A DNA stretch of 64,000 bases from Archegozetes longisetosus (taxonomy: Eukaryota; Arthropoda; Arachnida; Sarcoptiformes; Trhypochthoniidae), in contig JAEMBT020000003.1 of NCBI GenBank assembly GCA_018873245.2, positions 8,203,843 to 8,267,842 of the forward strand, in the 5' to 3' direction. Positions 38,201 to 53,100 of this stretch are shown here, piece by piece (the stretch's first letter is position 1; each line of letters starts with the position of its first letter). A program made the translations under genes and the position numbers. Below the pieces are notes generated by a model. The model made no database searches. It worked only from the letters and a program-made list of their open reading frames with translations, and had not been told where the DNA came from.

Positions 38201-41200
38201 TTGATTTTGCTACTTCTCTTCAATTCAATTGATCGTTAATATTCTGGAAATGATTATTGAACTTTTTACAAGTATTACTGCTTCGTTTGTTGTTCGAGAT
38301 AACAGAAAGTCATTACGAATAGATATTCATAAACAATTTATTAGGCTCAACACCTTCAAGCTGAATATATTATAATTACATGTCTTCAAATCCATTCAAT
38401 TTGTCACAATTCTCAGAATGCATTTCGTAATCAAAATATAGCTCATATGACCCACAATTGAGAGCCTATTCCTGCGCTCAAATACTAAAGTAGAAAATAA
38501 GAGGAAAGCAATTTATGAACTGATTCTATCAAACTTGGAGTTGGAGTTTGGAGTTGAGCAAATGCTATTAAAATTACTAAGTTTGCAAAGTGCAAGTGTT
38601 ATAGTACGGCATAGTGAAAGGCACGGCAGTTCGCACTAGCAGGTCAGAGCTGGCAAATAACATGACAATCTCTCAACTGACTCTCCATTGAGTGACTCTA
38701 CTCTAGACGCAGTGAGCACTAAACAGAGCGAATGTTGCAACACATCACATGAGTCTAGCACTCTATGAGCTTATATCTGCTGTAGCAAAACTCTATCTCT
38801 ATCTGATGATTGTGACGAAGAAAAATAGCCTGTTTCTGGTATAAGCATCTGCGAGGTTCTCATAGTGAAGGAGGGGACACATTATGAGCTCTGTTCCCAA
38901 TTCAGGCAAACCATCACTAGCAGCCAATCCATTGGCAAAACTTCTCTTAGATATTCTGCTCTTTTATTCTTTCTCTCCAACTTTATACTCGCTTTAGTCG
39001 TTCAAAAACGCAAACTTCAGAACTTATGGAATAGAATAAGTTAGTCTGTTTCAGTTGAATGAACTCACTTCTCAACACAAATTCAGTTACACTCAAAACT
39101 TAGTAATCTGCGATAGCAACCACAGGTAAAGTCCTTTGATGGCATGCTCTCCATCAGACCATAACATCGAAGATATTAACAAACTTATAGAACATTCAAT
39201 ATGGTGGTCAAAGCAAATGACAAACCAAATTGGCAAAGATTTATGCTCATCGCAAGGCGGTTGACATAACAACTGGCTCATTCTGGTTGCTGTCGCGAAT
39301 TACTAAGTTTTAAACTGTACAACTTAGTTGGAATACAATATAAGTTATAAGTTTAGTTTATAAGGCAAAAGATGTGTATAAAATATACAGTAGAAAATCT
39401 TATAAGTATGCCTAGTAATAAACTTGGGAATCATCTTTCTATAGCTAGTTTGGTGACTATTGTACAAACATTTTATGATATTAAAGCCAGCATTTGCCAA
39501 ATAAAATGTTCGATATATTTTCAGGGCTGACTATTGTTGAGCGGTCGTAATGTAATTAACTCTTTGCTTTTGTCTTATTCTTTGTTTTGTGTACGCGTTA
39601 ACGTTGACCATGTTTTAGTTGGCGTGTGACAGCTGACACACTAACAAATACAAACCCTTCACTTTACTCATATTATATGAGCACAAATATTATCTGATCC
39701 AAGAGAAAAACTCCAACAACATACTATAAAGGCAAAAACAAGCACTTTCATTATCATAACAAATAATCATATCAACTTATTCTTCAACGCTTTTATACTA
39801 AATTTATTCAATTCCAATTTAACAGTTATGACAAGTTAAGTGAGTTAACAGATCCAAAAAGAACTAGAATTGAAACAAAATCATTTAAATGTTAGGTTGT
39901 GCTAAATGGCTTTTTTCTGTTGACTCCCTATTTTGTGAGTCCCCTTTACTCAGAGCGTGTTATGCAGTCTTTTGAAAGGGTGGCATTTAATACAAAGCTC
40001 TTACTCCAAAAGTGTTTTGGATGGGAGAAAATGGCAACGTAATCAACTGCTACGAACACATTTCTAGAATCGCAAATAGTATGCATTGTATGCAAAAAGT
40101 GCATAACCGTCTAAAAGAGAGTCCTAACTACATTTCTAACACGCAGTCCAAATATATTGACAGAAATATTGCGATACATTGCTATTTGACAGGTTTGCTT
40201 GACATTCAAGACTTATATGCATACCACTCATTCTGACATCTAATATATAGTAAAGCGGCTGCCTTTGCTCTGATTTTTATTGTTGTTATTAATTCCATCC
40301 GAAATAATTGCTATATTTTGCGTTCAGTAATGATTAATGATTAACATTCATTATTTCATTAGATCAGCCTTTGACAGAAAAACAAATAAAGGAATTACAG
40401 TTCAACCGGTTATTAAGTGCTTCAATAAAACTACTTAAATATGTAAATGATTAATCCTATTTTTATATATCCCTAATTCATATTAATCCTTTTCACTAAT
40501 CCTGGTGGCTTCACGTTTGCCATCAGTTCTTCTGCGTAATTACAGATTTTTTCAAGTTTATTAAAAAATTGCTGAAAGTTTACCGAAAAAGTAGAAACTA
40601 TTTAAGTTGATGACACTCAAACTAATTTAGTCATAGAATTTTAAGTGAACTATTCAAAGTGAAGCACATAATTAATTTGGATACTCTGCAGCTATTGCTA
40701 CAAACGAATAGAAAACAATTTATCTGAGGGTTAGATAGATTGCAATTTAATATTGTTAATCACTGTTTCAATTGTGATTGGGCAAATAACTCGACAGAAC
40801 TGCAGTTTATGTTAGCATTAAGTGAAACAAGATTTCGAATTGAAAACTCACAAATTAGCGGAAACTATAAATGAAGATAAATATAGAGAAGTGCACTCTT
40901 TCATGATTTGACATTAAAATAAGATGCATTTCTGGCAAATAACTGTTAAAGCCATCCATTTATTCTAGAGCTGCTTTAGCCGCAATTTTCTTTCTTTGGT
41001 CATTAGTTTGATTTTAGCCAAAATAAGTTGCAATCAAAAGTTTTTGGCTCTTTTTATCGTGATTGCTGTTAATTGCGAAATGATTCCAGAATCATCAGAG
41101 TATAGGGATATGTGTCTCCACCCAAATCAAATCTAACTTATTGGCTCTCATTATGATTTGTTATTCCATGCAAACCGACTTTCTATTATCGATACATAGT

Positions 41201-42256
41201 TTAGTAGTAATTATTCTATATAACGACTAAATAAGTGAATGCCAGTCGCAACAGAGCTGGTATTAGGCCAGGTGTCAACTTATCGACACAGTTTTAGTAC
41301 TAATACTTCTTTCAATTATCAAACAAAAATAATATTTTCCAAAATATAGCCTTACTTAACAATAAATATGATACTTGAATCTAAGTACAACTTATCGAAT
41401 TACTGCTCAATTTGGATTATATTCATTTTAGAATTTTCATTAAAAGTATTTGATTTTCTTTTCAATTATCATGTTGGATATTGTAATAAAATACCCAAAT
41501 ATTATCGAATTGGTTAGAAATAGAAATGTATTGTCTCTGTTGTATTAGAGAATTAATTTGACGAATTACGGGCTTCTTGCGTTCATGCAATGTTTAAGCA
41601 CTACTTATCATAACTTTAAGAGCATATTTCAACTTTATTAACGATAATTACTTGAGCTTTATTCCAATTGACTGCAATATTACAGCAATGAATATTATAT
41701 TGGATAAAAGTTATCGTCATTTGCTCAGAGCCGTGAATCAATTTCTGTTGAAGCAGAACCTGACGAGGCTTATTGAAAATAGCTATTGATTAACTAAGAG
41801 CTCTGAATAGCACAAAGATTTCATGTTTCAATATAAATCGATAAATTTGATTTCAATTTAGGAATCAAACAATCATTAATATTAAGTTATCTGCCTCTTA
41901 TTAGACTAATAAAACGGAACGTAACTATTGTTTAACCATTAAAACTCATAGCTGTTAGCTCGTTAAGACATCCGTTTATCTTCAATTAGCAAGATTGTAT
42001 GATTAAGTGTAGTCTTTATTCTAATTATTTCATTTGATAGAAAGTTGAACCTGATTTTTTGGCTTATACCGAGTAATATCTACAGATCAATTACTGTATA
42101 TTTCTGTTTAACAATTGGAAAACAGTAGAGAGAGGGCAAATATCGAAATACTGAAATTACCATTTTGAATATTAAAAATTTCTTGCAGCTAATTTTTCAT
42201 AAGTTAGATTTACTTATAAATGACTCGCGTCAATAGTGTAGCGAGTCTATAGTTGG

Positions 42257-42287
<31 letters not shown>

Positions 42288-45200
42288 TCAAATTGAAGTC
42301 AAGCTGCTTTAAATGATGGCCGATGAAAATGCAAGTGAATTAAGACTAAGAATAATGTTCTTTAGTAACAAAAAGTGTATTAGACTATCGCTATTACAAA
42401 GTACATTAAGCAAGTACTGTATAAGTTATGTCGCTTAACTTATTCTCTACTGTGACACTTAGACAAGAAATAGTTTGATTTGGCGAATGAAAAATTGCAT
42501 CTCAGGCCCATTTAAGCTAAACAAGTGAAATAACTTTTCTCGGCACTGGTTGGACGTTAAAATATGATTAACAAGAAGAAAGCAAGTTATGTGCACTTGT
42601 TTTTCGTTGGGCTTAAATTGAAAACTTCTATTTTCAATAAAATGAATGAATATGCCACCATGTCATTGTCTAAAGCTGAACTCACTTCCCTAAACTTCTC
42701 TTAGTTTAGACTTAATAAATAATAGCAACACTAACTTACAGCCAGAAACACTACTCAAAAATAAAATAAAGACGACAATCCGACCGAATCAACACAGAAT
42801 GAAGACTCTCAATCACATGACATCCACTTCTTTTGCTTGTTTCTGTGCGTGACTTCTCTGCTCGATTGGTTTTATTAGGAGAGCATCAGATGAAGCAATA
42901 ATGCAGCGCTAGTCATGGCAATATACTAATAGGCAGAAACCAGGTGCACATTTAGCGCTATCCCAATCCATACTCTCTTCTACTATATACGAACAATGCA
43001 TACATTCTTCTGCTATAAGTTCTTTTCTATTCCTATATTTCCTTCTAATCTTAAATTGACTCCAAATAGACAACAGAATAAATGGAAAACGAGAATTTTG
43101 TCAACCTGGTTAACAATACCTATTTATTACAATGAGTGCATACAATGAATATACACTTAGACCGTACTGTATATAAGCATTGACTCTTTCGCTATTAGAA
43201 AATTGTACTTCTACTACTTCTTCTACCACTACTACTTCTCGAGACACTCTTCTCATTGCCTTAAATGGATTCCAGTGAATCTTTTGCCAGACATTTGAAC
43301 TAACAAAGAATTACAGCAAATAAATGGACAATTTGCGATGTGGCATAAGGAATATAAGGCTATCACTGACATAACTGTTAGACGAGAAAAAGAGAGGCAC
43401 AACGCAAAAGTTATTCCATTGCCTTGCGCTCAATTAATTTTGTCATCGTGTATTACATGCAAGATATTTCCCACTAGTATGTCAATCATCATATCTCTCC
43501 TCAGTTATCATATGTCTCAGACCAATTCTTTTTGATCAATAATTGTGCTCAACTCTCAATCCTATCCATCAAACTACTCGTTTTCGAAAAACCACTTGAT
43601 TTGAAAATTTTTCTAATTATTCCATCAATTATGGGGAAAGGGTAATTTGTTTTGATCCCAGATAATTGATAGAAAATTGCAGTCTGAAGAGGAATAGGGC
43701 AAAAAAAAGAGATCGGACTTATGTTATTTCTATATAGCTATTATGTATGAGCTATTGACCATAAATGATGGCGAAGCTAGAAAGTTCAGAGATAATAAAT
43801 AAAAAAATGGAGCAATAGAGATTGATGCCCCCGCCAGAGATGTGAATTTGACACATCAACTTCTCTCTATAGGCTATAAATTGTTTGTTTGTATTCGAGA
43901 TTTTGCTTTTTTCAAAGTAACTATAGAAACGTGACTCAGAAAGTATTGCAAACTATGTATGCATAGTGTTGGCAGCGTTAAATGCCAGATGCAGAATAAA
44001 AAGGTGAAGCACTGCTAAATATTGTGTACAACAAATACTAAATAAAAAAGCATTCTATTCACTCAACCATTTATGCATTCGAACAGAAACAATCTGACAA
44101 TTTTCTCACCAATAAATATATACCTATAAAGTTATAAAAATCTTTTTACTAAACTTGGCTAAATTTTGTTAAAACGCCACATTTTTGCTAAACTCAACCA
44201 AATTTCAATTATAATACATTAATCTCAGACTCTTTTGTTCCATTTGTTCATAATATGAAAAAAGAGAGAAAACATCAGTGAGTTATAACGTTTTTAGGGG
44301 AAACTAGACTATACATATGGAGAGAGAGAACTCACACAATATAGTACTTCGTCATAATAATGATATATTCTCTTACATCAAAAACAAGTGTACTTACAGT
44401 TAAAAGGAAATAATCAGAGAAAAAATAGTAAGACTCTTATACGATGAAATTGAAGCGACAGCAATTCAGTCAAGCAATTCATTAAATATTACTAAAGTTT
44501 GGACTTTTTAATGAATGCTCGCAGGGCTGCCCGACTATAAGTAACTATAAATCATAATTTTTCTTCCTCTATAATAATTGTTTCAAATTTCTAGAAGAGA
44601 ACTGAAATACTTGCAATATTCTATAGCCTTCTGAAAAACTGTATGAAAGCCACACAAATAACAAATATAATTAAATCACTATAAACTTTGGCTTTCTTCT
44701 TCAGATTCTTTAACCTTTTTCATATAATTGCATTAAATGCTAGTATGAAATAGACTCAAATTTTTCTTCTTTTGATAAATTGTTCGAAATTAATTCAACC
44801 ACTTAATGAATATCAATGATATGGAAATTCATTTGTTGATAACAATCACAATAATTTCATGCAACACTCTTAATAAATCTGCAAAATATCTTTGAGATAT
44901 GAAGTTTTTTATCTCATTATGCAAGTCCTTCATTCAATGCTCTCTTGTGTGGTCAAATTACAGAAAACATGTTTACTGCAAATTTTGATTCGGCTTTGCT
45001 GAGAAGCCTTGAAATGATGATTTCAATATGTTCAGCTCTATTAAAACACATCTAAACATTAAGACATCATTCATAATAATTAAAGTATTTTTGCTTTGAG
45101 TAAGACTCCTTAATTCGAGATTAAGAGTTACCAATTGAAAAATACGATGAGTAAACAAAATTAACTTCAATAACAAGTTAATTAAGAGATCTTAACTAAA

Positions 45201-48200
45201 TTCACTTTAATTACATCAACGTTATTATTACTGATTCTCTATCGGTTACTGTGTATTTGTTATTCGAAAACTAGAAAGTTTCTAGCTGAAAAGTTTTATT
45301 TATCTGCTTATTTCTGAATTGCATCGCGAGAAATATTTGTTCTCTTATTTGATTTGATTTGATTAACATAACCTGAAAGAGCTCTCAGTTGCATAACACT
45401 CTCGTATTGCACTAAAAACAAACGTCTTGCCTGTACTCAACTGTGACTCAGGAATTACCTGATAAGCAAATCCTGAATGAATAGCTTTGTTAAATTGGAT
45501 TATGAGTTAATATATAAAAAAGTCAAAGTTTAGAAATTTCGCCCACCAATAAACTCAAGTTTAAGCTTATGAACAGATCATTCAAAAAACATGTATCGAA
45601 TGAATTTAAAGTTTACTTAACTTTAATGCAATAGTAGAAGAAAACTGAACTTCTATTGGTTAATGTTAGCGAAAATTTTTTTAATTTTAATTTCTTTCTT
45701 TGGCTGTTTTGCGATCTAGTGTGTGTTGCAGCTGACACAATGTGCATGTGTTTGTTGCTGTACTGTTAGGTTCTGCCTGATTGTAGAGTGCGATTGCCAT
45801 TATTGGGTGTGGGGTCACTCTCCCATTTTAGCTAACATAAAACACTGGCTTCACTACTCGCATGGATTGCTTAATATAACTTTTGATTGATGGCACTTTG
45901 ATGAACACGAGTGCATGAGTTCGCTTCTGCCCAAACTTCAATGTGAAACATATGAGTTAGAGAGTGAGTGAGTGAGTGAGAGAGAGAGAGAGAAGAGGGA
46001 GAGAAATGGCTAGCATTCAAGCTTCTTATACTAGTTTTACACCAAACACTGCCATTTCGAGCATAAATTCAAAAGATAGACTTTAAATACATTCTAAAAA
46101 GTATAACTTGAGCGAAGTTTAATCGCTTTTTTGAATCTTTGCGATTCACTCATTCTATATGTGATCCATTTTTTGTCACTCAAACTAATTATATGTTTGA
46201 TTTAAAGTTTGTTATAGTTTTAAAAGTGTTATGTATTAGTGACTATCTATTGGAATAATAAGTTGGCAAAGCACTCAACTCATTGCAGCGTTAAGAATGC
46301 TTTGTTTTAGAAATTTTTCTTTGTTAAATTACAACTCTTAAAGTACTCCTACTTTAATGCTTTTATATTTGAAACAATTGTTTGTCTCTCATTTGCTTCT
46401 CCCATATATATCTCTCTCCTCTCTATTTGATTCAGTACAACAAAATTTGTCAGTAATGGATTTAATGGTGATAATCAAAGGAATGAAAAAACATTGATTT
46501 GATGGCATGAACGGAATAGAAGGCAAATGTGTAGAATAAGTCTCCGCGTTGTTTGGGATGATTCTAGTCTCGTAAATTTGGCCCATGCTATCATACACTC
46601 ATACTTAACAGTATTAAATCTATTGCAGCACTCAATCATTTGACAAAAATCAATTAGAAATAAGTCTATAACTATCGGAGCCTCACTTATTGCCTTTCAG
46701 TTGACTTAACTTTAGCGCTGATAGTATAACTTCAGTTTTAAGCACTGCAATCAGTGAAAGCGAAATTTTTTCATTTACCAAAAGTCTGTCTTTAAATTTT
46801 GAAAACAAGTCTTAATGTTTTAAAGTAGCAGTTGAACCATAAATCTGAAAGACTCTTAAACAATAGCTTCGGTTAAGGTAGTACACGAATAGCAACTTTA
46901 GGGCTGAATAGTATTAAAGTTTACAAGTTCTCAAGTATTACTTAGAAGTGTTTTCGGAAAACTTTCACTATATCTATATCTACATCCACTCTGCTTTATA
47001 TTTGGTCTCATAATTATCTCCAACTACAAGACACTGATGTTGTCTAACTATTATTCATGATCAGAATAATACATATTAAAATGCTAAGCACAACTGAAGG
47101 CTAGGAACACATTTGCTTTTTCATAGAATTATCAGCTTGAGTGACCATTACCTGGTCTAACGCAAAGTTACTGAAGTGCGCCATCTCTAATATAAAACTT
47201 CTGTAATTAGCGAATAGAGTGACTACTTAAAAGCCACTTGCACTGCAATACACCTGCAAATTTGTGGTTTGGTAAAACTAATTTGTTCGAAACTTTCTCA
47301 ATATCAGTAGCCATCTGAAAGCCGAAAACTTATTAGATACTTATTTGGACTAGTGTTAATTGTGAGGCTGAGATTTGTATTTTCTTCTTTTTGTATTTAA
47401 AGAGACGACAATTTGGTCATAAAACGGGAAAACAGATGGATCTAATCAATGTTCTTATCATAAGCACTGCAAACATTGATTTTTGATAATTTATTGTGTT
47501 GTAATTGAATAATAAGCCATTTATGATCATAAATGAACCGTTTGTCCAACAAAATGAATAATGTTTTATAGCCAAACATTTGGAGACAGACTAAAGCAAA
47601 TGCATTAGAGGATTCTCATTATTCTTATATCATTCATTCTCTTTATGACTGGTTTGAAAAACTTCTTAATTAGAGTTTAATTTCAGAACTGATGCAATGT
47701 TTTCGTTTGACTTTTAGCGTATGTAAAAGTTTGAAATAGTAATGATTTCGATAGCAACAAAACTATATTTTGGTAATCTATGTGTTACTAATTGAAGGTT
47801 TCGTGCAATAAAATATGATTTTAGCGTTGATTCTAGACAGAGAATAGACTTGAATGGAAAACAGACTTGAATGCAAATTTGAATCGGAATGTGACGAATC
47901 GCATATTAGTTTCCATAGCAATAACATATAATTGAACGAATTGAACGAGTCAAGCGCCTCATTCCAAAGTACACTTTTTCCAAACTATCATACTATAAAA
48001 CTTATATTTCTAATACTTTGACCAATACTTTCTTCAATCGAAAGTCGGTAAAACTAGAGAAAAAAATTATTATTTAGATTTGTAGTGCTTCACAAATATA
48101 GAATCTATTGACGACAATTATAGTCTCATGAATTGTGAGCTGAACTTTCGAGTGAAAAGATTCAAACATATCGTGCATTATACGATATTATGCATTATTG

Positions 48201-50089
48201 GTTCAAATTTATATAAGTAGTAGAGTACAAGTACATACACATACACTCTTATTTAGCTTTTTTGAAAATACTTCACTTAATACAATGAGTACTAATACTT
48301 ATATACCATTGCAGCTGACATTTAGCTAAAGCTTCAAACCAGCAATTATTTGAAAGAAGAGCGTGTATTAAAAGAGAAACGTATTAGAATAGAAACTATA
48401 GTATGAAAAGTTTATATAAGTTTCACTGTATGTGAAAAATAGAGTAGAAATGTAGTAGTTCTGAACGGTTGCATTGAAAGTCACACTATTTTGAAGTAAA
48501 TAAGACTCAAATAACTCTTATGAGCAGAAAAACGGTCAAATATGGTTTAGTTCCCACATTAACTTATGGACTGACATATTCTACAACACAATACTTGCTA
48601 TACTTTGCTAGATGTTTTCATTCGAGATAATGTTAGCTAAAAAATAGGCTCTTATTTGCCAAATATGGCCCTCAGCTCTGTTCGTAATATTGGATGATTT
48701 CTCGCTCTTGTGTGAACACATATCATGTTTTTATGCATTCGTATAATAAAAAGTATAACAGATAGAAACTGATGAACACCAATCAAATAATCAAAAACTT
48801 TAAGCCGAAAAGAGACAGTTTTATGAAGTAATCAAAAAGTTAATGACTTTTGTCTCGTTTTCAGAAATGATTTCTAGATGATTAGGAAGATGCAAGTTTA
48901 TTAGTTGTCGCGTAAAAAGCTTGATCATAGTGGGATGAATTTAGTAACAAAACATACATTATCTCGTTTTCTATTGAGAATTATATTAGGCAAACAAATT
49001 ATGATAGACATGCATTCCTTCGAGATATTTTTTCTCTTTGTGATACTAGACTTGGAGCAGAAAAGACTTTGATGTGAGAAAAAGGGTATATTTTGGCAGA
49101 AACTGAATGATGTGCAGAAAGATGTGCAGCATTGTAAGTTTGACGTAAAGCCTTTGCTACAGATAATAAAAGCCGTAGAGAAAAAACAATCGTCCATTTT
49201 ATCAGTTGGTTGAGCATCAAGCGAAACAAAAGCAGTATTTTTCTTGCAAGTATTAATTAATGTTCGTCATTAAATAGTTCATATAAAGTGATTAATCACT
49301 AGGCTGTATGTTTGAGAATAAGTTCCAGAATAATACACAATCGCGTCAACAAATCTAATTCAGGTTTAATACTAGTACGCGAGAATGCGTAATATTTGAT
49401 GCAAAGCTTCTGATCGCTATTTGTTCATAGAGGCAATTATGTATTTTTTCTCTGCCAACTAATAAGTGATTCTAAACTTTGTTGTCCTTTTTTATGCATT
49501 GAGAGAAAGAGAGACGAGTTTGGTATAAGTGATGGAGATATGCAAAAGTAATTTTTTTGGTAGAAAATGTAGAACATATACAAATACTATACTCCCTGAA
49601 CATCAACAGATTTTAGGGATCAGGCGCTTCTTTGGCTAATGGTTTCGATATAAAGCATAGAAAGAAAGTTTAGCTTATAGTGTGTATTAGTTTAGAGTTT
49701 CGCCACACATAGGATAGCTATGTGCACACATAGCACACAGATGTTGCCATAAAGCCAATCAAATGTCGATCAGAATAAGGCATATAAGGCATGCAAGAGT
49801 ATTAGAAGGGGGCAAAAGTGAAACACAAACCATAGTTAAGTTATATTCTTGGCTCTGCATAATCTTTGCCAAAGTGTAACAGCATTAGTACTGATATTCA
49901 GTATACTGTACTTATGCACACAATATCTCTTACATGACTAAGAAAGTTGCCTCCAATAACTTTAACAGAGATGAGAATAGTTGATCATATCACTAGTTCT
50001 AATGCGAACCTAACTCTGAGAGAGGTCACTCTTAAACTTCCTAACGTTCCTTCAAATCTTGTCCAGCTGTCACTTTTTGACCGTTCAGG

Positions 50090-50131
<42 letters not shown>

Positions 50132-53100
50132 GACTTTCCTAAGATCGCTCACTAATAATTCGTATCAATTATTGTGTTCACTTTCACTACGAATGAATTG
50201 ATATTTATCTATACTTTTATTGCTTCAATTGAATGATTTGATGTGAAAATATTTGCTTAGAAACAATGAACTTGTAGTGTATATTACCTGAAAAGCTAAT
50301 TACATGAGTGAATGCATTGAAATATTGAGCTGCAAAATATAGAGCAAAGTGAAATATAGAACAGTTGAAGCCATCAATATATACGTAATTTGATGAATGT
50401 TTAGAGGAATTCCCCCAAAATCTATAAAACAGATCGTTTAAGTTTCATACGACTTAATTCCTTTATATGGTTGCGGTTTGCCTTCTATTGAGTTAATCTA
50501 ATGCACAAAATCCATATTACTTAAGTCAATAGAGAACTGGATTAAAGTCTATCTTAACCATTGGTTAATACCTAGAAATAATAGATTGAAATTTTGGCGT
50601 TCAGTTTCTCAATGCATTTATAGGCAGATAAAACAAATTGATATTTATATGACATAGCATTGCTTTGTAGTTCATTCATTTGTTCGTGTATAGGTGTTGT
50701 AGTGATTGCTCAAAAACAGTAGTTTAGAGATCAATAGCTGAGCAAAGCATTGATTATTTATCACAAAGCAAAACAAAACCATAACACTGATTGAGACGCA
50801 ATCTCCTCTTGTTGTCCCGTTGCAGAAAAAGAGATGAGGGCAAGTGCGACTAATGGTACTGAACTGAGAGACAAACTGCATCTGAATGAGCCTCACAAAC
50901 AATTTAATTCATTTGATGGCATCAAACCTGCAGCAGCCGTAAGAGAGAAACGCAATACACATAAGGGACAGGGACAGCAACAATACTTTCATTATCAATA
51001 CGAACCATATCGTTCTAATTATTACGCATCAGGAGCTGCATCTGAGCAGTCTTTTATGTGAGTTCTGACAAAAAATAAGTCTCTTTAATAATACAATTAG
51101 TATTAGAAGTTGCCAGCATTAGTAGTAGAAGTAGTTGGGATTGCGTCTCAAATCAATGCTAAATAGGATGATCTAATGACAAATGGGATTATAACAAATT
51201 ACTTTTCCCCGTCTAAGGATTTGGCAAAGAATTCTTATTCTTTTTCATATCCTTAACTTTCCTAAAAACAAATCAAAGCCAATGTAGCTCTTATGAAGTT
51301 TAGTTTTTGCACACTATTTATAGTTTCTGGCAATCTATAAGTCAATAATGAAATACCATTCATTTGTTTATAGTGCACATTCTGATAGACATTTTTCATA
51401 TTTAGAAATGCTTTATTTTCCATCTCAATGTCAACTATAGAAAGTTTGACGCTTTGGTTTATAGAATCAAGCACTTAGTTGAAAAAAATGTCATTTCCCA
51501 TTATTATGATAATTTACAAGACAGTTCTAAGCAATTAATATGCATCCACAAAAAGTTTATAAGTTTTAAGGTGAAAAGCTTCATTTGCTTAATATTGCAC
51601 CTGTTGGTCATTAAAAAAGTAATTATGTAGCGTTCATACCTTAAATATAAACAAGTAAAACAACCCAAACCAGAGAGCAATGTAATTAAGATGAGAAATC
51701 GACACATTTTCAGAAATTAGTCAAGTTTACCAGTTTGTAAAGTTATAATGAAAATATTGCATAGAGTTAATTATTTCAAAAATCTTATGCTCTAAGATAT
51801 TTGACTGCTAATTAAGAGATTTTTATGGATTAGTGGTCACAACAGTTTAGAGTAAAAACTACTTGTGAACCACACCAATTGCCAAACACTAAATTGAAGT
51901 ATAGAACCATTTTATCAAATTGATGTGCTGTTATTTTCGTGATAAATAGTGTCAAAGCTAAATAAGAACGAGCTTAGGGTGGGATAGATTTGTTTGAAGA
52001 TTGTTAAAAATGCAATATTTTAAAGAGATTTTAATGTTTTCTAATTTTTAAGCGGCGAATATAGCAGTAGTGAATGGATTTCTGCACCTCAAACATCACT
52101 AGACATCGGTATGTATCTTATGGAACGATTCTTCAAATTAAACGCTTTTACTATTGCAAACATTTGTTGACAGCTTTTAAATTCTAACCAAAGTTTACAA
52201 CAATTCTAGGAATGCTCAACAATGTTTGAATTTTTATTATTTTGCTCGTCATTCGATTCAATTGTACTTATCATATACTGATTACTAGTCAAAGCTTTCA
52301 TATCCTTCTCAGTCCAGTTTGAAAATAGATTCTTTACGAGTTTCTTATTCCTTCTACTCTTTGTCTATATGAAACACTGTTTATTACTTTTCAATACTTT
52401 CATCAAATTCACTTTAAAATCAAACGAATCATTGTTTCTGAAGAATCGAGTTGTCATTTGTAAAGCTATACAAACAATGTTGATTAGCATTATACTTAAA
52501 AGACAACAGTTTAGACTGAGGTCTAAATCACTTATGATATAACTTATGAATTAATTACATAAAATGAATTGCGCTATTGTTTGTCAAGTGTTTTCAATGA
52601 TCACTAATCATTGGTACGGAAAGGGTTCGATGCATACAATCAATTTTAATAAGAGATTAAATTTTTGATAAATGGTTACAGACTCGGAGCATTTGATTGA
52701 TTTTGGAGCCAACCCATTGACTCTCTGAAAGTTGTTTCATTCGTGCATTTGATAGATTTTTAAATTTTTTACTTATTCCACTCGAATTGATTATGAATAC
52801 TAGAAGTAATACATTTTTTAGAGATTGTCTCGAAATGTACTCATAATTCTTCTTCATGTAAGTTATATATAATTTATACTTAAGAAAAATGTTTCAAATG
52901 CTTTACAATAGAAAAGCAGCGCGAGAGAAGAGATCAATTTATTTGTGCCAATCCGGTAACGATGACTTTTATATGAATTCTTGATCTTTTAAAAATGATG
53001 TCTCTGGTGTTACGCCAGTTGAAATTATACAAAGCTTCATTCATAAAGCTAATCATGCATTAAGAAATGATTACATTTTAGAGAAGGCCAGAAAAGCAGA

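Larger units (their letters stand above)
23737..50825 (+). other. Onecut intron, 5' part
   Basis: About 27 kb of AT-rich intronic DNA. Beyond the listed repeats and one MITE, no gene was recognised on either strand. Frames of 60-100 codons are frequent but lack splice context or family motifs. One to note is the minus-strand frame 32240-32536, 98 codons, not ATG-initiated at its far end, with a hydrophobic C-terminal segment. The size fits an enhancer-bearing developmental intron (inference). Confidence 0.5.
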
